Positions 6,231 through 13,962 of a stretch of 64,000 nucleotides of DNA are shown piece after piece. Under the pieces are notes generated by a model that saw nothing but the letters and a program-made list of their open reading frames with translations, had not been told where the DNA came from and ran no database searches. Source of the stretch: Actinokineospora alba. GTDB taxonomy: Bacteria; Actinomycetota; Actinomycetes; Mycobacteriales; Pseudonocardiaceae. A program made the translations under genes and the position numbers. The number at the start of each line of letters is the position of its first letter. The first letter of the stretch is position 1. The stretch spans positions 682,001 through 746,000 of the forward strand of contig NZ_SNXU01000001.1 of NCBI RefSeq assembly GCF_004362515.1, written 5' to 3'.

Positions 6231-8561
6231 TCAGGCCACGGTGTCGGCGCTCCCCAGGAACCACGCGACTAGTTCGACCCGGCCGCACACGCCCGCTTTG
6301 CTTGCCGCACGGCCGATGTAGGTCTCCACGGTGCGGGCCGATACATGCAGGCGTGAGCCGATTTCCTTGTACGTCAATCCATCGGTGACCAGGGCAACGA
6401 CGTCGTGTTCACGTGGGGTGAGCACGGCGGCCGGGCTGCCGGTCAGCGGGCGGGCCCGTCTCGTTGAGTCCAGCGCGGACAGTGCGAGGGTCGTCGCTCC
6501 GTCCACACCGGAACCGATGAGTTCGGCCCCGGCCGCGATAGCCCGGTTGTACGCGCTGACGCCCAGCTTTCGGCGACAGGCCCCCATTGCCAGCACGCGA
6601 AGTTTGAGTAGCGGGTGCGCCGAGTGGAGGCAGACTCCGTGGCGACGCTGGCAGCGTTCGGCCGCTCCGAACAATCTCGCGGCGTCGCCGGCGTTGCTCG
6701 GTGCGAGGATCACCGCCGCCAACCACAGTGAGCCGCACACGCAACCGAGGTCTCCGCAGTCGCGTTGTCCCTCCAAGCCGATTCCCAGGTGGTGCGCCGC
6801 CTCGGTGTAGTCGGCGTTGGTGACAAGCGTCAGTGCGCGGGTCCAGTGCGCCCACGTCGTCGCCCACGGTGCCCCCGCTGTCTCGGCGATGGCCAGCACT
6901 TCCGCTGAGCGTTCGACCGCGCGCGCCGGATCGCCGTGCACCGCTTCGGCCAGCGTCGCCAACAGGCTCACCCCGAACCTGTCGGTGGGTGCGCTCATGG
7001 CCGCCGCCGCCGAATCCAACAGGGCGACCGATGCCGTGGCCGTGGCCGCGTCCACGGGTGCCAGCGCGGCGTAAGCACCCTCCACAAAGGTCAACACGGG
7101 CATGGCGGTACCACCGAGTTGCGCGGACAGGTCGTGCGCCCGGGTGAGCATCTGCCGGCCGGTAGCGGGTTCACCCTGCGCCAACTTCACCCACGCCAGG
7201 AAGCCCAAAGCGGTCACCTGCACATCCGACGGGTCCGCCGGATGTCGGGCCAATCCATCGGCCAGCGAGTCTGCCAGCACCCGCAGACGCGCGGCGTAGA
7301 CGTGCGCGCGCGTCCGCGCGGTGTCGACCAACATTCCCAGCCCACGTTGCGGATGCCCTGTCTCGAACCAGAAGGCCGCCGCCGCGTCCAAATCCGCCCG
7401 CTGGGACACGACCGCCCGCAACAGGGGGACTTCCCCGGGGTTGAGCCACCCGACCGCCGCGCGTGCCGCCTCGTCGGCGTAGTACTGCGCGTGTGCCGCC
7501 CTGATTGCGTCGGGGTTCAGGTCCTCCCAGCGCATGCCTTGGCCGTAGAGACGGGCAAGGGCGTGCATCGAGTAGCGCGATACGCCCGCATCCTCGGTGC
7601 GGGTGATCAGCCCCCGGTCGATGAGTGCACCCAGCACGGTGACGACCTGTCGCAGACCCGGGAAGACACCGAGCGTGACACACGCGGACGCGATCGCTTC
7701 TTGCCGGGCACCGTCGCCGAAATGGGCGAGGACCGACCACAAGCGACGTTGCTCCTCGGTGAGCAACATCGCGGTGCGATCCAGCGCTATCCGCATCGAA
7801 CACTGATGGTGTTCATCGGCCGGATGCGTCGCATCCAACAGCACCGTGGGGTCAGTGCGCGCTTGGGCGAGGGCTTCCGGGATGGATTGCACCGTGAGCC
7901 ACGACGCCGCGAACACGAGTGGGCCAGGAAGCCGACCCACCAGCGCGCAAATTCTGTCCGCCCCTGCACGGTCACTGTCCGATATGGTCACGCCGCGCGA
8001 GGCGGCTTGCACGGTGAGCAGAGCAAGCGCATCCTCTGCCGGCATCGGCCCCACCGGCACCACGTGCTCTATCCCGATCCCCAGCACAACCTGACTGGTG
8101 AGCAGAACCGTCACGCCCGGACCGTGTGTGAGCAACGCCCGAACCACGTCGGTCAGTGATCCCGCGCCGGTCACGAGAAGCTCGCAGCCGTCCAACACGA
8201 TCAGGATTTTCCGCTCACCCACGTGCGCCGCGATTTGCGCCATCCGATCGCCGGATGCGTGATCCGCCAACCCAAGCGCGCACATCAACTCGCTTTCGAG
8301 GTGATCCCGCGACCGCAGCCGGCCAACCCGCACCACGACGACTTCACGACCGCAGTCTGAACCGACGACTTGCAACGCAAGCGCGGTCTTCCCGGCCCCA
8401 CTGGGACCATGCACCGTGACCAGACGCTCCCCGCGCAACGCCCGCCGCAGGTGATCCAACTCGGCGTTGCGGCCCATGAACGGGGTCAACACCGACAGCG
8501 CCGCAAAATCCGCTTGCGGAGCAACATCATCCGTACCCCGCAGAGCCCAATTCTCGTCCAT
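6231..8561 (-). CDS. STAND-type ATPase with C-terminal LuxR helix-turn-helix
   Basis: Large transcriptional regulator of about 776 residues. A P-loop ATPase module lies near the N-terminus (Walker A GPSGAGKTALAL around residue 55; Walker B-like ILIVLDGCELLV near 130). It is followed by a helical/TPR-like region and a LuxR-type helix-turn-helix at the end (LTPREHDVVALVTDGLTYKE, then HVSARTVETYIGRA). This is the AfsR/LAL layout, in which nucleotide and ligand sensing control DNA binding. I chose the ATG at 8561 (MDENWALRGT), which has GGGGGA 8 nt upstream; the frame is open 20 codons further. It is divergent from the secreted protein gene 8821-9837, a possible target. Ligand unknown. Confidence 0.85.
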   Translation of the reverse strand: MDENWALRGTDDVAPQADFAALSVLTPFMGRNAELDHLRRALRGERLVTVHGPSGAGKTALALQVVGSDCGREVVVVRVGRLRSRDHLESELMCALGLADHASGDRMAQIAAHVGERKILIVLDGCELLVTGAGSLTDVVRALLTHGPGVTVLLTSQVVLGIGIEHVVPVGPMPAEDALALLTVQAASRGVTISDSDRAGADRICALVGRLPGPLVFAASWLTVQSIPEALAQARTDPTVLLDATHPADEHHQCSMRIALDRTAMLLTEEQRRLWSVLAHFGDGARQEAIASACVTLGVFPGLRQVVTVLGALIDRGLITRTEDAGVSRYSMHALARLYGQGMRWEDLNPDAIRAAHAQYYADEAARAAVGWLNPGEVPLLRAVVSQRADLDAAAAFWFETGHPQRGLGMLVDTARTRAHVYAARLRVLADSLADGLARHPADPSDVQVTALGFLAWVKLAQGEPATGRQMLTRAHDLSAQLGGTAMPVLTFVEGAYAALAPVDAATATASVALLDSAAAAMSAPTDRFGVSLLATLAEAVHGDPARAVERSAEVLAIAETAGAPWATTWAHWTRALTLVTNADYTEAAHHLGIGLEGQRDCGDLGCVCGSLWLAAVILAPSNAGDAARLFGAAERCQRRHGVCLHSAHPLLKLRVLAMGACRRKLGVSAYNRAIAAGAELIGSGVDGATTLALSALDSTRRARPLTGSPAAVLTPREHDVVALVTDGLTYKEIGSRLHVSARTVETYIGRAASKAGVCGRVELVAWFLGSADTVA

Positions 8562-8655
8562 ACCAACAATCCCCCCGTCAATCGGCCATCCTCCCCAGGT
8601 AGCCGCGGTGACCCCCCACAATACCCCTGACCTGCGAAAACGGCACCGTGAAAAT

Positions 8656-8673
8656 ACTTAGAATTCACTAAGT
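8656..8673. promoter_or_regulatory. palindrome in the divergent intergenic region
   Basis: ACTTAG (8656-8661), AATTCA, CTAAGT (8668-8673). It stands in an AT-rich patch between the divergent STAND/LuxR gene and the secreted protein gene, a plausible operator for the former. Confidence 0.4.
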
Positions 8674-8820
8674 TGGTGGGTCCTATAGCGACTCAATGTG
8701 GACAGTGCGTGCAAGATCCTGTGCGCAGCGTCGCCACGCGGGTGGTCGCGTACCGTCGATTCCACAAGGGACGGGGGTGGCCGTCCGGGACCGAACACGC
8801 ACCCCCCGGAGACCCACCCC

Positions 8821-9837
8821 ATGAACAAGAAGATCACCGCCGCCGGCCTCGTCCTGACCATCTCAGTCAGTACCAGCCTGGTGACCGACCACATCGCACA
8901 GACGCGCGCCACCGCCGCCCAACAGAGCGCCGCCGCGCACTCCGACCGACAGGCCAACATCGGCCGCGTCCTACCCCGCACACCCGTCACGGCGCTGCGC
9001 ACATTCATGTCCCTAGTCGCACAGCGCATCCCGGAATCGGCCTGCGCAGGACTCGACACCCATGCCGCGACCCAACTGGCCACCCGGTACGGCGAACCGG
9101 ACTGCGCCGCCGCCGCGCGCCGCATCCGCTCCCAGGTCGATGACATCAACGACTGGACCGAATTCACATTCGCCCCTGGGGACCAGAAGATCCACGCGGA
9201 CGGCACCGCCACCATGAACGGATGCGCGATCCGCTTCCCCGGGCACCGCATCGGCAAGGCCCCCGCGCGCGACCCCGGCCCCCGTATCGGGCGGCTCACC
9301 CTGCGCCAAATCGGCGGCGGGGGCTACCTCATCACCCACATTGAGCCCTGTCCGACCGGGCCCGCGCCAACCACACCGTCTGGCAGCTCGGTGCCCATGA
9401 CCGCCCGGCCCACCGCCCCGGCCGCCCCGTCCAGCCCGGCCGTGCCCTCCATGCTGCCCGTCTACCCGCCATCGGTGCCCGCCATGGTGGCCAGACGCAT
9501 CGCTGACGGCTCCACCTACCTGTGCGCCTACTTCACCCCGGCCGCGCGTGCCCAATTCGCACACGCCGCACGCGCGGCGGACTGCGAGACCGCAGTCACC
9601 GAGCTACGGACCCGCGTCACCGACACCCGCCGCTACGCCAACCCGGACAGCGGCACCACCACCGCCACCCCAGCGGCCGGCGGACGCGTCACCGTCGACG
9701 GATGCGCCCTAACCTGGACCATCCTTGGACAACCCCACGCCACCCCACCCGGGCCCCGAATCGGACGCCTCACCCTCGAACATCCACCCGGCGACCCCAA
9801 CGGCTACCTGATCGCCGGATACGCCCCGTGCAGGTAA
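8821..9837 (+). CDS. secreted or membrane-anchored protein with a duplicated domain
   Basis: A 338-residue protein. The start ATG 8821 follows GGAG at 8808-8811. The N-terminus MNKKITAAGLVLTISVSTSL is a signal peptide or anchor. Two copies of a domain of about 115 residues follow (about 60-180 and 215-338), separated by a Pro/Ala/Ser linker. Each copy ends with the pattern GC, then PGPRIGRLTL, then GYLI and a final PC, and has a DC or DCE in its first half. The four conserved cysteines suggest a disulfide-stabilised fold outside the cytoplasm. No family name is recognised. It is divergent from the STAND/LuxR regulator and ends with a clear terminator, so it is monocistronic. Confidence 0.7.
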   Translation: MNKKITAAGLVLTISVSTSLVTDHIAQTRATAAQQSAAAHSDRQANIGRVLPRTPVTALRTFMSLVAQRIPESACAGLDTHAATQLATRYGEPDCAAAARRIRSQVDDINDWTEFTFAPGDQKIHADGTATMNGCAIRFPGHRIGKAPARDPGPRIGRLTLRQIGGGGYLITHIEPCPTGPAPTTPSGSSVPMTARPTAPAAPSSPAVPSMLPVYPPSVPAMVARRIADGSTYLCAYFTPAARAQFAHAARAADCETAVTELRTRVTDTRRYANPDSGTTTATPAAGGRVTVDGCALTWTILGQPHATPPGPRIGRLTLEHPPGDPNGYLIAGYAPCR

Positions 9838-9844
9838 CCCGGAT

Positions 9845-9875
9845 GTACGTCAGCAGAATGACAAACGTACGTCAG
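9845..9875. repeat. two GTACGTCAG direct repeats
   Basis: GTACGTCAG at 9845-9853 and again at 9867-9875 (period 22), between the stop of the secreted protein gene and its terminator. Function unknown. Confidence 0.5.
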
Positions 9876-9897
9876 TAAATCTGACCAACACGACAAA

Positions 9898-9937
9898 GCC
9901 CCCGCCTAGCCACTGGCTAGACGGGGGCATTGTGTTT
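9898..9937 (+). terminator. terminator after the secreted protein gene
   Basis: Stem GCCCCCG (9898-9904) with CGGGGGC (9922-9928), extended by inner CTAGCC/GGCTAG pairing, followed by ATTGTGTTTT. It may also act on the convergent minus-strand cassette. Confidence 0.85.
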
Positions 9938-10014
9938 TCCGACAGGGATTGTAGCTCTGGCCCTACCTGGTCACAGACGAATAGTCACTAAGTCGGAATC
10001 AGGTTCCAACTCAA

Positions 10015-10500
10015 TTATGCACGCCCGTATTTGGCTATGGCGTCATACTGTCCGAACTCGGGAATCGCCTCCCAGTGTGCCGACACATCCACCGAATCGA
10101 TATCCTCTACGGCGATGGTGTCGACACGAGAGTCGTCCGTCCTATGTCGGACAACTCCGCCAGGAGTGAAAGTGTAACTCTCCACCACTAGCGGAATACG
10201 TCCGCGCGCTCCCGTGTCCTGCCCGTATTCATACGAGACGATCTCCTGCAGGAATAGCTTGTCGCCATTCCGCATGAAGATATAGGCCAACTCGTCTCGC
10301 CCCTGTTCGTCAATAAACCGTGTCGCCGCGTACCCGGTTTCCAAACGAATCTCGATAAGTACACGGCCGCTTCCGGCATCATCCCGGAACGCGGTGTAGG
10401 TCTCGCCCGTTTCGTGGAATTGGCGAGCCATGTTCTCATCAAGCGGCCCAAGGGGCTTGTTGAGTACGCGGTTCCACTGTTCGCAGTACGACCAGGTCAC
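10015..10500 (-). CDS. putative immunity protein
   Basis: A 161-residue acidic cytosolic protein without signal peptide or membrane segment. Its start overlaps the stop of the upstream toxin-like ORF by 4 bp, the usual layout of a toxin followed by its immunity gene. The C-terminal part contains VDVSAHWEAIPEFGQYDAIA, a pattern I associate loosely with actinobacterial proteins beside toxins, but I cannot name a family. The region is clearly more AT-rich than the flanks, which indicates recent acquisition. If the toxin gene is broken, this gene could persist as an orphan immunity protein against sibling strains. Confidence 0.6.
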   Translation of the reverse strand: MTWSYCEQWNRVLNKPLGPLDENMARQFHETGETYTAFRDDAGSGRVLIEIRLETGYAATRFIDEQGRDELAYIFMRNGDKLFLQEIVSYEYGQDTGARGRIPLVVESYTFTPGGVVRHRTDDSRVDTIAVEDIDSVDVSAHWEAIPEFGQYDAIAKYGRA

Positions 10501-10880
10501 TTCGGGTCCTCCTTGGGAGGCAATTCGTAGATCCGCCCGTTAACGTCCCTGATTGTAATGCCACGCTCCGCCGCAGCGCGTAGCGCCCACTCGGGCACGT
10601 CATGCTCTTGGACAGGGATCTCCATGTAGGGAAGACCCGAAATTGGACGTCCGACAAGGTCCGGGTACTTGTCACGCATAGACGGGGAATCCTTGACCAC
10701 CCTACCCGGCCTGTATTTGTTCACATGCTCGCTGAGATAGCCTTCCCATGTGCCAGGTTTAATTTCGGATATCTGGGTGTGCTTACGTGAGACGATCTCC
10801 CGATTCGGCTTATAGGAATCAAGGACTTTTTTGTTTTCCAAGATGACCTCGTTCGCGGGATATCGGTGATGGTTCTCCAC
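10497..10880 (-). CDS. toxin-like C-terminal domain (possibly part of a split gene)
   Basis: A 127-residue ORF from a GTG without a good ribosome site. The same frame stays open 41 codons further upstream, up to the TGA that ends ORF 11004-11264, so this looks like the C-terminal part of one longer gene. The segments IVSRKHTQISEIKPGTWEGY, KYRPG, PYMEIPVQEHDVP and GITIRDVNGRIYEL match, from memory, a nuclease-like C-terminal domain of bacterial polymorphic toxins. The 41-codon link is rich in Pro, Ser and Lys, like the linker before a toxin tip. A predicted immunity gene overlaps its 3' end. It could be a remnant, a separately translated toxin, or a readthrough product. Confidence 0.6.
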   Translation of the reverse strand: MENHHRYPANEVILENKKVLDSYKPNREIVSRKHTQISEIKPGTWEGYLSEHVNKYRPGRVVKDSPSMRDKYPDLVGRPISGLPYMEIPVQEHDVPEWALRAAAERGITIRDVNGRIYELPPKEDPK

Positions 10881-11003
10881 GTTGAACCGGTTTCCGTCAT
10901 CAATCTTCTTCTGAAGCTCAGGCGGAAAGTACCGGCGTTTCTTTGGGGTCGCCGCCTCGGTGCTCGAAGGTGGCGGACGGGCACTTCCGCTGCCCGTGTC
11001 GTC

Positions 11004-11264
11004 TCAATACCCCCCGCGCATAACGGTCTGAGCGGCGGAGTCAAGGCGTTGGCGCAGTTCTGCGAGGCGAGCCACGGACGCGTCAATGTCACCCTTAAGC
11101 GACAGCGCGACACCGGTCAATTCCTGCCCGATCTCCGCCCCCGCCTGCTGAATCGCGGCGACGACCGTATCAATCTGGTTGCTCGCACCCATCACTAGAT
11201 CCACGGGAACCGCCTGACTTGCCGCCCCCAACGCCGCTGCGGCCTGTTCCAGATGACCTGACAC
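11004..11264 (-). CDS. small helical protein, N-module of a toxin-like gene
   Basis: An 86-residue, almost wholly helical Ala/Gln/Leu-rich protein of WXG100-like size (no WXG motif), with GGGAGAT ahead of its start. It is followed in the same frame, after one TGA (11004-11006), by the linker and toxin-like domain of 10497-10880. Without the TGA the product would have 255 residues: helical N-module, Pro/Ser/Lys linker, toxin-like tip. This is the modular architecture of secreted polymorphic toxins (inference). The stop could be a real mutation, a sequencing error or a functional boundary. Confidence 0.65.
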   Translation of the reverse strand: MSGHLEQAAAALGAASQAVPVDLVMGASNQIDTVVAAIQQAGAEIGQELTGVALSLKGDIDASVARLAELRQRLDSAAQTVMRGGY

Positions 11265-11339
11265 GATCTCCCTTTCTGTTAATTTGCCCGACCTGATTGG
11301 GCAGGCTATAGGTGAGGACCGACGAAACTGGTTGTTCGT

Positions 11340-11729
11340 CTATGGAAGTTCAAGGCGATTGGTAAACTGTGGCATTCGAATCGTGACCGGACGTCGTTCA
11401 TCTTCGGGGATTCGACACACAGGAGGTGCGATTGTTTCCGCTTCAAAACCTGAGGGAAGGTCCAATGTGAGGATAAACCGGAGCGTGTGCATAGCCTTTC
11501 CAACGTAGTAGGCGATGACGGTTTCGGGATTCCACACGTCTTGGCCTGCCCGGATTCGATACGCCACGCAGTCATCTTCCGAGCGAAGTATTATCGCGTC
11601 GATGTATTGGCCGAACCGGTAGGCCGCGCCGATGGCTGTCAGGCTTTCGCGGTTCGGGCCGTAAAACGTGAGAGACCACCGCCGGTATCGAAGTTCGCGT
11701 AGACAGTCGTCCAGTGTTGTTAGTTCCAT
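11340..11729 (-). CDS. conserved hypothetical protein of the toxin-like cassette
   Basis: A 129-residue soluble protein. The C-terminal phrases TLRFILTLDLPSGF and CRIPEDERRPVTIRMP look like a conserved actinobacterial family that I cannot name. Its start overlaps the 3' end of the upstream small membrane protein gene (11720-11908) by 10 bp, so it is translationally coupled, and it precedes the helical N-module gene by 75 bp. It may be a chaperone or adaptor of the module (inference from position only). Confidence 0.6.
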   Translation of the reverse strand: MELTTLDDCLRELRYRRWSLTFYGPNRESLTAIGAAYRFGQYIDAIILRSEDDCVAYRIRAGQDVWNPETVIAYYVGKAMHTLRFILTLDLPSGFEAETIAPPVCRIPEDERRPVTIRMPQFTNRLELP

Positions 11730-11908
11730 CGGAACCCCGGTTCTTGCCGTTGCCTTATCTGCTCGGCTTCATGCTGTATTGCTTGGAGTTTCAATCGTTC
11801 GTCCAGCCAACGGCGGATCAAACACCACAAGCCGAACCCCAACGCAACTGCTGAACCGATCGCAACGAGAAATATTATCGCCACATTGCCGATTTCAGAT
11901 ATCGGCAT
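11720..11908 (-). CDS. small membrane protein (62 aa)
   Basis: Starts at ATG 11908 within a TGATG overlap with the upstream ORF stop, which decides the start over the longer frame. The 62-residue protein has one membrane helix (about residues 8-28, VAIIFLVAIGSAVALGFGLW) followed by a basic, Gln/Glu-rich cytosolic tail. It is the third small membrane-anchored product of this cassette. No family known. Confidence 0.6.
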   Translation of the reverse strand: MPISEIGNVAIIFLVAIGSAVALGFGLWCLIRRWLDERLKLQAIQHEAEQIRQRQEPGFRWN

Positions 11909-12291
11909 CACAAGGTCCCGCGAAACTGGCTGTTCACAAGTTCTGGTCCCGCCTGGCTTTCGCGAGGGCGATCGAGACACGCATTCGTTGCCGCCTTGCT
12001 CGTTCCTGCTGCGCTTGCCTGGCGATGAGGCCCACGGGCAAGAGAAGTCCGACTGTGGTCACGTACTCGCAAATGCGCAGAAGAGTTGAGGCCATCGAAC
12101 GCCTTTTCATCTTCCGATCCGGCAATTGGCCACGCCGAATAGTCTGTGCGCGGCAATAGATACGTCGGGGCGTCGCGGACGTACCGCGCTTCTTCCCGCT
12201 TGTCCATCCAGTCGAAGACTCGGAGCAACGCCCAGCCGCCAACCGCAAACGCGATAAGAACCACACCCAACGTGATGTAAACCGTGTTCAT
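11908..12291 (-). CDS. single-pass membrane protein, first gene of the cassette
   Basis: A 127-residue frame starting MNTVYITLGVVLIAFAVGGW, a membrane anchor, then a charged segment. The ATG is preceded by GGGGGA at the right distance. From about residue 70 the frame overlaps a second credible ORF (11934-12095) in another frame. The tail of this frame is Arg/Ser-rich and looks less protein-like, so a frameshift near 12090 or a genuine overlap is possible. Its TGA overlaps the next ATG at 11908, supporting an operon. Confidence 0.5.
   Translation of the reverse strand: MNTVYITLGVVLIAFAVGGWALLRVFDWMDKREEARYVRDAPTYLLPRTDYSAWPIAGSEDEKAFDGLNSSAHLRVRDHSRTSLARGPHRQASAAGTSKAATNACLDRPRESQAGPELVNSQFRGTL
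11934..12095 (-). CDS. possible small membrane protein nested in another frame
   Basis: A 53-residue ORF from ATG 12095 with a hydrophobic stretch (YVTTVGLLLPVGLIA) and a strongly basic helical tail (QERARRQRMR). An AAAGG lies just upstream. It overlaps the 3' half of 11908-12291. It is either a genuine overlapping gene or the true continuation of that gene after a frameshift. Confidence 0.35.
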   Translation of the reverse strand: MASTLLRICEYVTTVGLLLPVGLIARQAQQERARRQRMRVSIALAKARRDQNL

Positions 12292-12580
12292 CCGGTTTCC
12301 CCCAGATTCACCGTCATTCGACGCCGCCTATCTCGAAGGTCTCCTGTACGGCCGTGGTCGGACGCGGACGCGGGCGCGGCGGGTGCGGACAAGGCCACAT
12401 CGGTTTGCGCCGCAATCCGATATGAGGTCTCACCGCTTTCACCCTGTCCAGCGTCAGCACCTGCAATTCCTTCCCGTCGCCATCTTCAAGTCCGATTCCC
12501 CTACGAGTAGCCTTGTGATCGCAGCCCGTAGTGGGAAGGGCTCACGGGTCTACAGGCGTCTACAACAAGAGGGGGCAACG
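12292..12580. other. divergent intergenic region
   Basis: Separates the minus-strand cassette from the XRE/TPR regulator. A GTCTACA/GTCTACAA direct repeat at about 12549-12564 lies 17-32 bp before the regulator start and may be promoter or operator DNA. Nothing else is recognised. Confidence 0.35.
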
Positions 12581-13690
12581 GTGAGCGATCTCGGTTCACT
12601 GCTCCGCGCCGCACGCCAAGCCGCCGCTGTGAGCCTGTCCGCCATGGCCACAAGAACCCACTACTCCAAGCCCCTGCTTGGGCTGCTGGAGACCGGGAAA
12701 CGCACGGTCAAGCCCGAGCACGTCACCGCATACTCACGCGCCTTGAACGTGCCGGTGGACGCCTTGCTAGGCCCACAGGGCGACCCGCTGCGAACAGCTC
12801 ATGAATGGCTGGTGTCGGACACGCCCGTCCAGACGCATTCGGCGTCTGGACGTCGCGTGGGATCGAGCCTTGTCGCGGCACTTGAGGCCCGCGTGATCGA
12901 GCTGCGGCTACTGGACGACTTCATCGGCGGAACAGACCTGTTCCCCTTGGTACGCAAGGAACTTAGCGGCGCGCAACGCGTCGCCAAGGACGGTGCATAC
13001 ACAGAGGGCACCGGTCGACGGCTTCTCACAGTTGTCGGCGAGCTGTCCCAGCTCGCCGGATGGGTCGCCAGCGACGCCGGACGGCACCTCGAAGCCGAGC
13101 ACGCCTACCTCACCGGCGTGTCCGCCGCGCGCGATGCCGGGGACCGCGCACTAGCCGGACAACTGCTGTCGTCGCTGAGCTACCAAATGGCCAACGTGGG
13201 CAATCCCGCAGACGCGGCCCTACTCGCCCGGTCGGCAGCCAAGGGAGCCGAACACGCAACCCCTGTCGTGCGCACCCTGCTACTGGAGCGCGTCGCGTGG
13301 GCCGAAGCCCGCTCGCGAGACCACAAGGCGGCACGAAGGACGTTGGATCTCGTAGACGACACATACGAGCGCCGATCCACAGCCATCGCCGAACCACACT
13401 GGGTGTACTGGATGAACCGCGCCGAGATCGACGTCATGGCCGGACGCTGCCTAATCGAACTCAACAACCCCACCGCCGCCGAACCCCTGCTCTCCGGCGC
13501 GATCGACACCTACGAAGCCGAGCACGTTCGAGAAGTGGCGCTGTACCTGTCGTGGCTGGCCGAGTCCTACGCACGAGCCGGAGAACTGGATGCGGCACGC
13601 TCCACGTTGAACCGCGCCCGGAAGGTCAGCGCCGGAATCAACTCCGCACGCCTGGACAGTCGCATCCGCGAGGTCATACAGATCGCCTGA
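12581..13690 (+). CDS. XRE-family regulator with TPR-like domain
   Basis: A 369-residue regulator starting at GTG 12581 behind an AGAGGGGG ribosome site; upstream in-frame sequence is not protein-like. The N-terminal helix-turn-helix (about residues 5-60) includes ATRTHYSKPLLGLLETGKRT. The rest (about 90-369) is a helical TPR-like repeat domain. Such regulators are common in actinomycete genomes beside small partner genes; here two small ORFs follow at 14.0-14.6 kb, next to a GTGAA-CTG-TTCAC palindrome. It may control the divergent toxin-like cassette or the companions (inference). Confidence 0.8.
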   Translation: MSDLGSLLRAARQAAAVSLSAMATRTHYSKPLLGLLETGKRTVKPEHVTAYSRALNVPVDALLGPQGDPLRTAHEWLVSDTPVQTHSASGRRVGSSLVAALEARVIELRLLDDFIGGTDLFPLVRKELSGAQRVAKDGAYTEGTGRRLLTVVGELSQLAGWVASDAGRHLEAEHAYLTGVSAARDAGDRALAGQLLSSLSYQMANVGNPADAALLARSAAKGAEHATPVVRTLLLERVAWAEARSRDHKAARRTLDLVDDTYERRSTAIAEPHWVYWMNRAEIDVMAGRCLIELNNPTAAEPLLSGAIDTYEAEHVREVALYLSWLAESYARAGELDAARSTLNRARKVSAGINSARLDSRIREVIQIA

Positions 13691-13724
13691 CCGGCCGTAA
13701 CGAGTGTGTAACCAATGGGCGTGT

Positions 13725-13779
13725 CGCCTGGGGGTCCGGGGGGTCGCCCCCCGGTTCAAGCGGACGAGAATCCCAGGCG
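13725..13779. terminator. nested hairpin after the XRE gene
   Basis: Outer arms CGCCTGGG (13725-13732) with CCCAGGCG (13772-13779) enclose a perfect inner hairpin, CCGGGGGG-TCG-CCCCCCGG (13736-13754). It lies 34 bp after the XRE stop. Terminator or an intergenic repeat element. Confidence 0.6.
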
Positions 13780-13814
13780 AGCGCTCTCCGCGAGCATGTG
13801 GACGCGGATTTGAG

Positions 13815-13859
13815 GGCGGCCCGCTCAACCAGCCTGGGGGTCACTGGGAGCGGGCCGCC
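13815..13859. terminator. second hairpin, 12-bp stem
   Basis: GGCGGCCCGCTC (13815-13826) pairs perfectly with GAGCGGGCCGCC (13848-13859), followed by ATCTATAGCTT. It may insulate the island genes from what follows. The whole gap 13691-14034 holds only this, the nested hairpin and the palindrome at 13950. Confidence 0.55.
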
Positions 13860-13949
13860 ATCTATAGCTTAGGCATATTCGGTCTTGAGCGCCGCATCGG
13901 GGGGCAGGCGAGTTGTGAATATTTGTCCACGGACAGTGGGTACGTTCCG

Positions 13950-13962
13950 GTGAACTGTTCAC
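13950..13962. promoter_or_regulatory. GTGAA-CTG-TTCAC palindrome
   Basis: A perfect 5-bp dyad with 3-nt centre, 73 bp before the GTG at 14035. Candidate operator for the XRE regulator encoded upstream. The spacing (N5 between GTGA and TCAC) does not fit a CRP site. Confidence 0.45.

Noticed and set aside
8665..9993. Direct repeat TCACTAAGT at 8665 and 9985 flanking the secreted protein gene as a possible target duplication
   Set aside because: Only 9 bp, the first copy is one arm of a palindrome, and no transposase or terminal repeats accompany it.
13731..13790. tRNA-like impression from GGTTCAAGC and flanking pairs
   Set aside because: No acceptor, D-arm or anticodon arm can be built around it; the pairs belong to the nested hairpin.
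13950..13962. CRP site reading of the GTGAA-CTG-TTCAC palindrome
   Set aside because: The spacing between GTGA and TCAC is 5 nt, not 6, unlike the whiB1 sites.
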